Shown here: positions 7,859 through 15,422 of the stretch, in pieces | How positions within the stretch are numbered: position 1 is the stretch's first letter | Layout of the letters: each line of letters begins with the position of its first letter | NCBI GenBank assembly: GCA_963663665.2 | Contig: CAXXKP010000001.1 | Coordinates: 806,001-870,000 of the forward strand | Direction: 5' to 3' | Length of the DNA stretch: 64,000 nucleotides | DNA from: SABI01 sp963663665 | Lineage (GTDB): Bacteria > Spirochaetota > Spirochaetia > Sphaerochaetales > Sphaerochaetaceae | Position numbers and translations under genes: made by a program | The notes under the pieces: generated by a model | The model's input: the letters and a program-made list of their open reading frames with translations, nothing else | The model's database searches: none | Told to the model about the DNA's origin: nothing

Positions 7859-8477
7859 TATAGTATTTCTTGTAAATAAATTATCATATTCATATAGTTG
7901 CTTCAGTAGCTGTATCCCTTTGTCCTCTCAAAATCTATTTAATAATTTGCAAAAAAAAATCAGGAGATTGTTCAGTGTGAATCAAAGACAATGTGATGCG
8001 ATAGCAAATTGAGGATATTAAGAACAAAATAGGAAAAGCTGTAACTAAATATGGGAGAGATCAGGAAATATACTGATATATTTAGATTATATTAGTTCCT
8101 ATGGCTTCTTTCCTTATGAAATGGCGAGTATATAGTTAGAGTTTTTTCTAAGGATAATACTAGAGAAGAAGGTATATGAGTGAGTCTCATTGGTGCCCAT
8201 TCTTTCTGCTAAATGACAAAAGATGAATTGTGTAAATATTCTATATTTTCTTTTTCCATAAAAATTATTTCTTTACGCTTTTTTAAAGCTGTTTTAAATA
8301 CTTCTTTATTCAAATACTATAAATAAATTTTAAAATCTATAAATTATTAACTAATTTATAGCAACTTATGTAATAACTTGGTTATGCTAAAAAAATACTT
8401 AAAATTATATATAGAAAAAAAATAAAAATATAATAATAATTTTGAACTAATTTATTATACAAAATTAGTTCAATCAG
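7859..8477. other. about 620-bp gene-free region
   Basis: Very AT-rich, with no credible open frame and no recognised RNA. A UUCA-loop hairpin near 7895-7916 could terminate gene 7244. The rest may be regulatory DNA or an eroded gene copy. Confidence 0.4.
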
Positions 8478-8506
8478 TTGACACAAGATACGATGATGGG
8501 TACACT
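8478..8506 (+). promoter_or_regulatory. promoter of gene 8513, probably leaderless
   Basis: TTGACA (8478-8483), 17-nt spacer, TACACT (8501-8506); the motif is TTGACACAAG here. The GTG at 8513 is 6 nt after the -10, so the start codon would be the first transcribed base. Confidence 0.65.
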
Positions 8507-8512
8507 CTATGC

Positions 8513-9034
8513 GTGAATATGAAAAAAAATGTAACAATTATAGTAATGATACACATCTTAGTTGCTGGTCTTTTTGCAGCAAGTGGTCTTGGGACTACCT
8601 CTTTAGAATTAAAAGGGAGTGTAGGGCCTAAATTGTTTCTTGATGTAACGCAGTCAATTGGCGCTGTGCCAGGAATGTACACATCAATTCCATTGGATCA
8701 GGGAACTATTTTACCAACTGACCCTAGTATTGGGGTGGATGTGGGAGATTGGAGTGTAAGTAGCAATACTGCAGTCAATCTTATTTTGAAAGTTTTTTAT
8801 ACTCCTTTTGAAGCAACGGTAGAAGGAGTTCTTCAATCTATCGAATATGTGATTAGTAATGGAACTTCTTATGTGAATAGTGGGGATGAATTCATTTCGC
8901 TCGTCCGTGTCGGGTCAGTGTATAGGGAAATTGATAATAGCGGCTCTATTTACTTAAAGCGGGTTAACTCCAACTCCTATCTCCCAAGTATCTCATATCT
9001 TGCTGATATCACATTCTCTTTAGAAACAGAATAA
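8513..9034 (+). CDS. small secreted beta-rich surface protein, group B
   Basis: A 173-residue protein with signal peptide (MKKNVTIIVMIHILVAGLFA) and a body related to 9352 and 9959 through the block around VDVGDWSV (VEIGNWEF and VEIGTWTL there) and the end strand LADITFSLETE. No Shine-Dalgarno is present. GTG 8513 fits the leaderless promoter, and ATG 8519 two codons later is the alternative. It is the most diverged of group B and carries the only TTGACACAAG variant of the shared motif, so it may be expressed differently. A terminator with a bulged stem follows. Confidence 0.7.
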   Translation: MNMKKNVTIIVMIHILVAGLFAASGLGTTSLELKGSVGPKLFLDVTQSIGAVPGMYTSIPLDQGTILPTDPSIGVDVGDWSVSSNTAVNLILKVFYTPFEATVEGVLQSIEYVISNGTSYVNSGDEFISLVRVGSVYREIDNSGSIYLKRVNSNSYLPSISYLADITFSLETE

Positions 9035-9074
9035 TCAACCAAACATTTATCAACCTGCAATAGATGTCTCTTTT

Positions 9075-9107
9075 TACCTTATCCTTTGACATAAGGGTAT
9101 TTTTTTT
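9075..9107 (+). terminator. terminator of gene 8513
   Basis: TACCTTAT (9075-9082) pairs with ATAAGGGTA (9091-9099) with one bulged G, followed by eight T. Confidence 0.65.
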
Positions 9108-9287
9108 GCAAAAAAATTACTTATTTAGAGATTGAGCACTCATGCATTAACCTATTAAATAGATATGTTATTATAGAAGTGTCATATGAAAACTTTATAT
9201 ATAAAGAATATAAATCTATATTATAAAGAAAAATAATTAATAAAATATGAAATATAAATAAATGATATGAAAATATAAACAAATCTG

Positions 9288-9316
9288 TTGACATAAGTAA
9301 CAACTAGATGTACATT
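9288..9316 (+). promoter_or_regulatory. promoter of gene 9352
   Basis: TTGACA (9288-9293), 17-nt spacer, TACATT (9311-9316), again inside TTGACATAAG. The leader ends with AAGGAG before the ATG. Confidence 0.75.
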
Positions 9317-9351
9317 AAACATACAGAATTTTTAGAATAAGGAGAATTCAT

Positions 9352-9870
9352 ATGAAAAAAATATTAGTACTATCACTTTTATTAGTCCTCGTGGCTACTG
9401 GTTTATCAGCAGCAGTTGTAGGAACAGGATCTTTAAACGTATTTGGTAAAATTGGTGCAGGGAACATTGAATTTTCAGTTAACCAGACATTACTTGCTGC
9501 AAACAGAATAGATTTAATCAACGATGTTGATGTTCAGTCTGATGGCGGTGGTGTTGAAATTGGTAACTGGGAATTTGATGCTTTAAATCAAGCAGCAGGT
9601 GTCGCTTATACCGTTACATATACGTATTCCCCACTCGCTGAAGGTGCAGTATCTATTCCTTATGAATTGCTTATTGATGATGGAGTCAATCCTGTATCTG
9701 TAAAAGCCACAACGCAGACTACTACGTTTACATCAACCGCAGGTAACTATAATATTGTTAGAGATGTTTTAGTAAGATTGACATCTGCTGGTGAAACGGC
9801 TGCTGCTGCTGCTCCTGCTAGCTTAAACTATAACTCAACAGTAACAGTAGAACTTACAAACGCACTATAA
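9352..9870 (+). CDS. small secreted beta-rich surface protein, group B
   Basis: A 172-residue protein with a clear signal peptide (MKKILVLSLLLVLVATGLSA, cut before AVVGTG). Group B blocks are visible: GAGNIEFSVNQ, a Gly-rich turn DGGGVEIGNWEF, VTYTYSPL and the end strand YNSTVTVELTNAL. It is closely related to the next gene, 9959, from which a hairpin separates it. The AAGGAG ribosome site and consensus-like promoter suggest it is the well-expressed first gene of a two-gene unit. Function unknown; exported structural or surface subunit is the best guess from shape. Confidence 0.8.
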   Translation: MKKILVLSLLLVLVATGLSAAVVGTGSLNVFGKIGAGNIEFSVNQTLLAANRIDLINDVDVQSDGGGVEIGNWEFDALNQAAGVAYTVTYTYSPLAEGAVSIPYELLIDDGVNPVSVKATTQTTTFTSTAGNYNIVRDVLVRLTSAGETAAAAAPASLNYNSTVTVELTNAL

Positions 9871-9910
9871 AAAATTATAGGGTTTCTTAGGCTAAACTAT
9901 TTACCATCTA

Positions 9911-9930
9911 GAGCACCCAAATGGGTGCTC
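9911..9930 (+). terminator. hairpin between 9352 and 9959
   Basis: GAGCACCC-AAAT-GGGTGCTC is a perfect 8-bp stem. The following TCAATTCTT is a poor T-run, so it may only partly stop transcription and set a ratio between the two genes. Confidence 0.6.
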
Positions 9931-9958
9931 TCAATTCTTAGAGGCATAGGTAATTAAC

Positions 9959-10489
9959 ATGAGAAATGTGAAAAGAATATTTATTATACTAATTCTTCTC
10001 TTGATTACTATTTTTGTATATAGTGCCCCTGTAGAGAGTGGGTCAATATCTTTCAAAGGACTTATCGAACCAGGACTTTATTTCTTTGTGTCTGAATTAA
10101 ACCCGCAAATCTATAATCTGATTGCTAATCAGGATCTCCAGCCGGATGGAGAAGGGGTAGAAATAGGTACATGGACTCTTAGGGTAGATAACCCCCCCAT
10201 TGAAGAGACTAATTATGGTGTTACCTATTCCTATGAGCCGTTAACCGCTGTTGGGATAGAAGATACTATTGATTTTATCATTCTTGAAAAAACAGAGGAT
10301 GATGTAACTATTGAACAAAAACTTGACCAAGGTTCTTCAGCTGTCACAATTTCTAGTACTCCTGGATTAAATATTGTTACGAGAATCCTTTCTGCTCGGC
10401 TTACCGCAGAAGGGGTTGTATCAGCAGTAAATGCTGCTGCTAGTGAAGATTATACTTCGAATATTACAGTTGCGTTGTCCACTGAATAA
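9959..10489 (+). CDS. small secreted beta-rich surface protein, group B
   Basis: A 176-residue protein with signal peptide (FIILILLLITIFVYSAP) and the same pattern as 9352: GLIEPGLYFFVSE, QPDGEGVEIGTWTL, VTYSYEPL, and end strand YTSNITVALSTE. No promoter of its own is visible in the 88-nt gap, so it is probably transcribed past the hairpin at 9911-9930. It is the last member of the array. As in the others, no Cys is present and no lipobox is seen, so the mature protein should be soluble or assembled rather than lipid-anchored. Confidence 0.75.
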   Translation: MRNVKRIFIILILLLITIFVYSAPVESGSISFKGLIEPGLYFFVSELNPQIYNLIANQDLQPDGEGVEIGTWTLRVDNPPIEETNYGVTYSYEPLTAVGIEDTIDFIILEKTEDDVTIEQKLDQGSSAVTISSTPGLNIVTRILSARLTAEGVVSAVNAAASEDYTSNITVALSTE

Positions 10490-10540
10490 AAAACTTTCTT
10501 TTTCATAGAAACCATGCAATAATCTATTTAGGTTGTTGCA

Positions 10541-10640
10541 CTTGATATAAAACGGAAGTTATATCAAGGAGCATGGAGATGAGGAAAATCCCTTAAGCTC
10601 TTTTGGAGGTGCCGCTTTTCCCTTTTCGGGGGGCGGTTTT
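10541..10640 (+). ncRNA. possible small structured RNA or structured 3' region
   Basis: Three potential hairpins follow each other between convergent genes: CTTGATATAA (10541-10550) with TTATATCAAG (10559-10568), then GAGC...GCTC enclosing GGA-AAA-TCC, then a GC-rich terminator. A TATAAA lies at 10546. I do not recognise a known RNA family; it may simply be the structured tail of the 9959 mRNA. Confidence 0.3.
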
Positions 10641-10645
10641 TTTTA
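10612..10645 (+). terminator. GC-rich intrinsic terminator
   Basis: CCGC (10612-10615) pairs with GCGG (10633-10636), with CCC/GGG pairing inside the loop, followed by eight T and then ATTTTT. It points along the plus strand and ends the surface-protein array. Confidence 0.7.
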
Positions 10646-11794
10646 TTTTTCTGCTAGTCTTTCAATCGTTGATCGTCTAAATATAAATTCATCTAAAGCA
10701 ACAATCCCAGTACCAATAATTCCCCCTCTCTCTTTTAGTACCGACCTTTTAATTGAAATATTGTTATTTATAATAGGAGGGCAGTTCTCTTCGAAGACAC
10801 CTATTAAATGATTAAAATATTTATCAGGGAGGAGCGAAATCCCTCCCCCTATAATGATTGTTTTTGGTCTTACAATTGCCGCCGTGTTGATAAGAGCTTT
10901 TGCAATATAAGTAACACTTTCATATAATAGACGCTGGAGCTGAGGATCATCTTCTGCTTCATCAATTAATGATTTTACTGATTTGCCCTTAGAAGAATAA
11001 CCAGATAAAGCGATACCAGATGCAACTGTCTCTAAGCATCCTATTCCTCCACAATTACATACTCTTTTTTCAGTAACAATCATGTGCCCAAATAATGCCT
11101 CAGGAGAGATTCTTCTTCCAGGAGCGGCAAAGGCTCCACTAATATGTTCTCCCCAATTAACGTAGAAAATTCTATCTTCTTTAGCTTCTTGATTAAACCA
11201 TCTCTCACCCCTGATCATAGCAACAACATTATTCTCTAATATCACAGGAAGGTCAGTATATTTCTCTATTGTATAGGCGAGAGGAATGTGTTCCCATTTC
11301 CAATCTCTGTGTCGAATGACAGTTCCTGTAGAAGACTCTACATGAGCTCCAATTGAAACAGCAATACCTTTAATGACTTGATTTTTAGATAAACGTCCTT
11401 TATAAGTATTGATGTGACGAATCATTAAAGCCATAGCTTCTTCAACAGTGGGGTTAAGGGGAGTAGGGAAACGTTCAAATCGAAGGAGCTCTCCATTAAG
11501 ATTTATTAGAGCAAAGCGAATATTTCTTAAGCCAATATCGATAGCAATAACAAAGTACCTCTCTTTGTTGAGAGTAAGTGCTATAGATGGTCTACCCGCT
11601 CCCGAAGAGTCTGTCCCTTGTTCTTCAACAAGGCCCTCATTTATTAAAATATCAACAATTTCACCAGTACTTACTTTATTAAAACCTAATTCACGTGCAA
11701 TTTGAGCACGATTAGTTTTTTCACTTTTCGCGATGAGGTTGAGGATACGAAGTCGGTTAATCTGTCTTACATCAGTAATTTGGGTGAAATTCAC
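10643..11794 (-). CDS. ROK-family transcriptional repressor
   Basis: A 383-residue NagC/XylR-type protein: N-terminal winged helix (about residues 10-70, with NRAQIARELGFNKVSTGEIVDILINEG), then a ROK sugar-kinase-like domain with DIGLRNIRFALI, the substrate loop GERW, and the zinc motif CNCGGIGCLE. Such proteins repress sugar genes and respond to a sugar or sugar phosphate. The catalytic Asp-containing motif of true kinases (EN.....A) is present only as ENNVVAMIRGE, as in most ROK repressors. I choose GTG 11794 over the longer frame to 11860: a good promoter ends 6 nt before it and the helix-turn-helix then starts at the usual distance. Target unknown. Confidence 0.8.
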   Translation of the reverse strand: MNFTQITDVRQINRLRILNLIAKSEKTNRAQIARELGFNKVSTGEIVDILINEGLVEEQGTDSSGAGRPSIALTLNKERYFVIAIDIGLRNIRFALINLNGELLRFERFPTPLNPTVEEAMALMIRHINTYKGRLSKNQVIKGIAVSIGAHVESSTGTVIRHRDWKWEHIPLAYTIEKYTDLPVILENNVVAMIRGERWFNQEAKEDRIFYVNWGEHISGAFAAPGRRISPEALFGHMIVTEKRVCNCGGIGCLETVASGIALSGYSSKGKSVKSLIDEAEDDPQLQRLLYESVTYIAKALINTAAIVRPKTIIIGGGISLLPDKYFNHLIGVFEENCPPIINNNISIKRSVLKERGGIIGTGIVALDEFIFRRSTIERLAEK

Positions 11795-11800
11795 TTCATT

Positions 11801-11829
11801 ATCATATAATACAATATGAATAATGTTAA
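11801..11829 (-). promoter_or_regulatory. promoter of the ROK gene (leaderless)
   Basis: On the minus strand TTAACA (11824-11829), 17-nt spacer, TATGAT (11801-11806), then 6 nt to GTG 11794. No Shine-Dalgarno lies between. Confidence 0.6.
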
Positions 11830-11905
11830 TATTGGCGTTGTCGATACCTAAAAAATTCACTATTTTAATGACATATAATCAAAACATATGCTTTTGGAGG
11901 AACTC

Positions 11906-13774
11906 ATGGAGCAAAAGAAATTTAAAACCGAGGTGTCTGAACTTCTACATCTCATTATTCACTCACTCTATTCTCATAAGGAGATATTCTTAAGAGAATT
12001 GATTAGTAATGCATCAGATGCATTAGACAAGTTGAAATACCAGACACTCACAAATCCAGAATACAAAGATTTAGTTTTTGATCCACACATTGAACTTACT
12101 TTTGATAGTGAATCAAAAAATAAAACACTTACTATCAAAGATACTGGAATTGGGATGAGTCACGATGACTTGGCAAATGATCTTGGAACCATTGCTCGTT
12201 CTGGTACAAAGAATTTCTTAAAAGACTTAACAGACGAACAAAAGAAAGATTCAAACCTCATTGGACAATTTGGTGTTGGTTTCTACAGCAGTTTTATGGT
12301 TGCTTCTCGTGTAGAAGTAATTAGTAAGAGAGCGGGTAGTGGTGAAGCATGGAAGTGGTCTTCAACAGGCAAAGGGTCTTTTACGTTAGAAGAAGTTGAT
12401 TCAAAAGAGTTTGGGACTACTATTATTCTTCACCTTAACGACGAAGGTGATGAGTATGCAAATAGATGGACTCTCGATAGATTGATTAAACGCTATTCAG
12501 ACCATATTGCTTATCCAATTTTCTTATCTTATGACCAAGATGATTATGATGATAAAGGCAATAAGAAAGGAAGTGAACATAAGAGAGAACAAATCAACAG
12601 TGCAGCAGCGCTTTGGAGAAGAAATAAAAGTGAACTTACTGCAGAAGATTATAACGAATTTTATAAGAACACATCTTACGATTCGGAAGATCCTCTCTAT
12701 TATATGCATACTCAAGCTGAAGGGGTAAATAACTATACTACTCTTTTTTATATCCCATCAAAAGCCCCTTTTGATCTCTATAATGCTGATTATAAAAGTG
12801 GCGTGAAACTATATGTGAAGAGAGTTTATATTACTGACGACGAGAAAGAATTACTTCCAACATACCTTCGTTTTGTTCGAGGAGTCATCGACAGTGAAGA
12901 TCTTCCTCTTAATGTTAGCCGTGAGATTCTTCAACAAAATAGAGTAATGAGTAATATTAAGAATGCTTCAGTTAAAAAGATCTTAAGTGAATTGAAGAAG
13001 ATTTCTGAGCAGAACCCAGAACTCTATACAAAGATTTCTGAACAATTCAATAGACCTCTTAAGGAAGGCCTCTATAGCGATTATGCAAATAAAGAGTTGT
13101 TATTATCACTCGTACGTTTCAAAAGTAGTGAAATAGAAGGTTTTACCAGTTTAGCCTCTTATAAAGAGAGAATGAAAGAAGATCAAAAGAATATCTACTA
13201 TCTCGCTGGTGGAAACGAAGCAACGATTAAAAGATCTCCTCTATTAGAAGGATATAAGAAGAAAGGGATTGAAGTTTTATTAATGGTTGATGATATTGAT
13301 GATATCGTTGTTCCTAGTATTGGAACCTTTGAAGAACTTCCTCTTAAGGCTATTAACAAAAGTGGTGCTGTAGAAGAACTCGATAATGAAGAAGTGACAA
13401 AAAAGAAGAATAAAGAAGGAAAAGATGTCGCTAAGAAGATCAAAGAAGCTCTGAAAGAGAGAGTAAAAGATGTAGTCATCTCTTCTCGACTTGTTGAGGC
13501 TCCAAGTGTAGTTGTGGTTGATGATGATGATATGAGTGTTCAGATGCAACAAATACTTAAGCAGATGGGACAATCTGATATGCCAGAGAGTTCTCCTATT
13601 CTTGAAATCAATATAGATCACCCAATGGTTGTTCGTATTGCAGAGTCAGATGATGCTGATTTCATTTCAAATATGAGTGGAGTTCTTCTTGATAGTGCTC
13701 TTATTAATGAAGGGGTTTTGTTAAAGAATCCGTCAGACTTTGTTGCTAAATTACAAAGTTTATTATCTAAATAA
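11906..13774 (+). CDS. htpG: Hsp90 chaperone HtpG
   Basis: A full-length (622 residues) bacterial Hsp90: an ATP-dependent cytosolic dimer that helps fold client proteins. The N-terminal GHKL ATPase domain shows ELISNASDALDKL, DTGIGM, the lid GQFGVGFYSSFMV and GTTIILHL; the middle domain has the catalytic-arginine region LPLNVSREILQQN; the C-terminal dimerisation domain follows. The start is ATG 11906, with GGAGG 5 nt before it; the in-frame ATG 11888 lies upstream of that site. It diverges from the ROK gene. A TATAAT at 11874 may be its -10, but no good -35 is seen. A terminator follows. Confidence 0.95.
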   Translation: MEQKKFKTEVSELLHLIIHSLYSHKEIFLRELISNASDALDKLKYQTLTNPEYKDLVFDPHIELTFDSESKNKTLTIKDTGIGMSHDDLANDLGTIARSGTKNFLKDLTDEQKKDSNLIGQFGVGFYSSFMVASRVEVISKRAGSGEAWKWSSTGKGSFTLEEVDSKEFGTTIILHLNDEGDEYANRWTLDRLIKRYSDHIAYPIFLSYDQDDYDDKGNKKGSEHKREQINSAAALWRRNKSELTAEDYNEFYKNTSYDSEDPLYYMHTQAEGVNNYTTLFYIPSKAPFDLYNADYKSGVKLYVKRVYITDDEKELLPTYLRFVRGVIDSEDLPLNVSREILQQNRVMSNIKNASVKKILSELKKISEQNPELYTKISEQFNRPLKEGLYSDYANKELLLSLVRFKSSEIEGFTSLASYKERMKEDQKNIYYLAGGNEATIKRSPLLEGYKKKGIEVLLMVDDIDDIVVPSIGTFEELPLKAINKSGAVEELDNEEVTKKKNKEGKDVAKKIKEALKERVKDVVISSRLVEAPSVVVVDDDDMSVQMQQILKQMGQSDMPESSPILEINIDHPMVVRIAESDDADFISNMSGVLLDSALINEGVLLKNPSDFVAKLQSLLSK

Positions 13775-13795
13775 ATGTAATTAGAAATTTCTATG

Positions 13796-13825
13796 AGGTG
13801 GAGGAGTGATCTTCCACCTTTTTTA
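13796..13825 (+). terminator. terminator of htpG
   Basis: AGGTGGA (13796-13802) pairs with TCCACCT (13813-13819), followed by TTTTT. Confidence 0.85.
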
Positions 13826-13892
13826 GTGAGTTGCGTATCCATTCTAAAGCCATTATGATGTGATAACGTAATAACATATGGAGGTATGTACC

Positions 13893-14735
13893 GTGGAAAC
13901 ACAGATAACACTCTTGTCGATATGGAATTCAGTAAAACTCTGGATAAACGAAAAGTCGGTTGGTTTCATTTTTAACATAATTGGGATTCTTCTCATAATA
14001 CTCGTTTCGGAGCTTATTATCACCTGGATGAAAAAGATCCTCACTAAAGTCTTTGCAAAGAGTAAAAAAATAAATGATCTTATGGCTCGACTCCTTATAA
14101 AGGTTGCGGTATTCCTTGCTCAGCTTGTAGTGGTAATGATTATATTAGATCGTTTAGGAGTTAATCTTGCACCAGTTATTGCAGGTTTGGGAGTAACGGG
14201 TTTTATTTTAGGATTTGCCTTCCAAGAAACGATAGGGAACTTACTCTCAGGAGCTATGATAGCAATTAACTCTCCATTTAGAGTGGGTGATTATGTTGAA
14301 ATTGGGTCTATAAGTGGATCTGTTCGAGACATGGATATGATGAGTGTTACCCTTGCGACCCCTGATAACAAACGAGTTGTTATGGCCAATAAACTCATTT
14401 GGGGGCATGCAATTGTGAACTATTCATATACTGAGACGCGGCGAGTTGAAATGGGTGTTTCTGTAGCATATAGCAGTGATGTCGAAAAAGCCAAAGAAAT
14501 TCTGTGGACGATTATCAACAGTTATCCTGAGGTATTACCTGACCCTAAACCAGTGATTGCAGTAAGTAAACTTAATGATTCGAGTGTAGATATTGTGGTA
14601 AGACCATGGTCAAAACCCGCTGATTACTGGACTATTTTCTTTAGGTTCCAACAAGAGGTTCTTGAGACATTTAGAAAAGAGAATATAGAAATTCCATTTC
14701 CTCAAGTTGATGTACATACAAGGAAAAGTGAATAG
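13893..14735 (+). CDS. small-conductance mechanosensitive channel (MscS family)
   Basis: A 280-residue MscS-type channel that releases solutes on hypo-osmotic shock. Three membrane helices are visible (about 15-45, 60-85, 90-120). The pore helix has the Gly/Ala pattern GLGVTGFILGFAFQETIGN, followed by the beta domain (FRVGDYVEIG, DNKRVVMANKLIWG) and a C-terminal domain ending in IPFPQVDVH. Start GTG 13893 has GGAGG 8 nt upstream; the longer frame from ATG 13878 would place that site inside the gene. Convergent with rlmE. Confidence 0.9.
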   Translation: METQITLLSIWNSVKLWINEKSVGFIFNIIGILLIILVSELIITWMKKILTKVFAKSKKINDLMARLLIKVAVFLAQLVVVMIILDRLGVNLAPVIAGLGVTGFILGFAFQETIGNLLSGAMIAINSPFRVGDYVEIGSISGSVRDMDMMSVTLATPDNKRVVMANKLIWGHAIVNYSYTETRRVEMGVSVAYSSDVEKAKEILWTIINSYPEVLPDPKPVIAVSKLNDSSVDIVVRPWSKPADYWTIFFRFQQEVLETFRKENIEIPFPQVDVHTRKSE

Positions 14736-14750
14736 GAATAAAATCTGTTG

Positions 14751-15371
14751 TTATATATCTATCTCTTTATCACTTAGCCGGTCTAGTCCGATGAGAAAAA
14801 GCTCAAAAGAATCCGATCGGCTTGCTTTTGGTTTAAACCCCTTTGCTTTCTTAAATGCTTTGCGCATTTGCTGAAGTAATTGAGCTTCCCCTCCACCTTG
14901 ATAAATCTTAATAACTAAGTTCCCATGAACTTTTAATTGTTCTAGAGCAAGATGAAAAACACTCTCACTTAAATACTCACTTTTTGAAGTATCAACAGAG
15001 CGGATTCCTGTAGTCATCGGAGCTGCATCACTAATAATTGTATCATATGGACCAAGCGAGGTGAGCTGTTCTCGTATTTCACTACTAAAAGCATCTCCTG
15101 TAATAGTTGTTACATTTAAAGGAACTGGGTTAAGAGAGAGAGGGTTTAAGTCTACTGCAACAATTGATCCAGTATTTTTAAGAATCTTTCTATTTACATA
15201 TAAAGTCCAAGACCCTGGAGCAGCTCCTACATCAAGTACCTTATCTCCTGGACGGATTAGTTTATGTTGTGATTGCATCTCTTCAAGTTTGTATACAGAA
15301 CGAGCAGGGTAGCCCTCTTTACGAGCTCTCAAGGTATATGAATCAGCACTATCTCTTCTACTTTTAGCCAT
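14751..15371 (-). CDS. rlmE: 23S rRNA 2'-O-methyltransferase RlmE (FtsJ)
   Basis: A 206-residue Rossmann-fold methyltransferase for U2552 of 23S rRNA, a late 50S assembly step. The K-D-K-E catalytic set is visible: SVYKLEE, SDAAP, LVIKIYQGG and FELFLIG, with SAM loop VLDVGAAPGSW. TAGAAT (minus, 15378-15383) lies 6 nt before the ATG and no Shine-Dalgarno is present, so the mRNA is probably leaderless. An ISL3 element has inserted about 50 bp upstream of the start and may have changed its upstream control. Confidence 0.92.
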   Translation of the reverse strand: MAKSRRDSADSYTLRARKEGYPARSVYKLEEMQSQHKLIRPGDKVLDVGAAPGSWTLYVNRKILKNTGSIVAVDLNPLSLNPVPLNVTTITGDAFSSEIREQLTSLGPYDTIISDAAPMTTGIRSVDTSKSEYLSESVFHLALEQLKVHGNLVIKIYQGGGEAQLLQQMRKAFKKAKGFKPKASRSDSFELFLIGLDRLSDKEIDI

Positions 15372-15422
15372 AAGATAATTCTAACATAAAAATGGGGATG
15401 TTGATAAGATAGTGATAATTCT

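Noticed and set aside
9086..9095. Another TTGACATAAG
   Set aside because: It lies in the stem and loop of the terminator of gene 8513; no gene follows at a promoter-like distance, and gene 9352 has its own copy at 9288.
13198..13911. Minus-strand open frames across htpG and its 3' flank
   Set aside because: They lie opposite a full-length conserved gene and lack a ribosome site.
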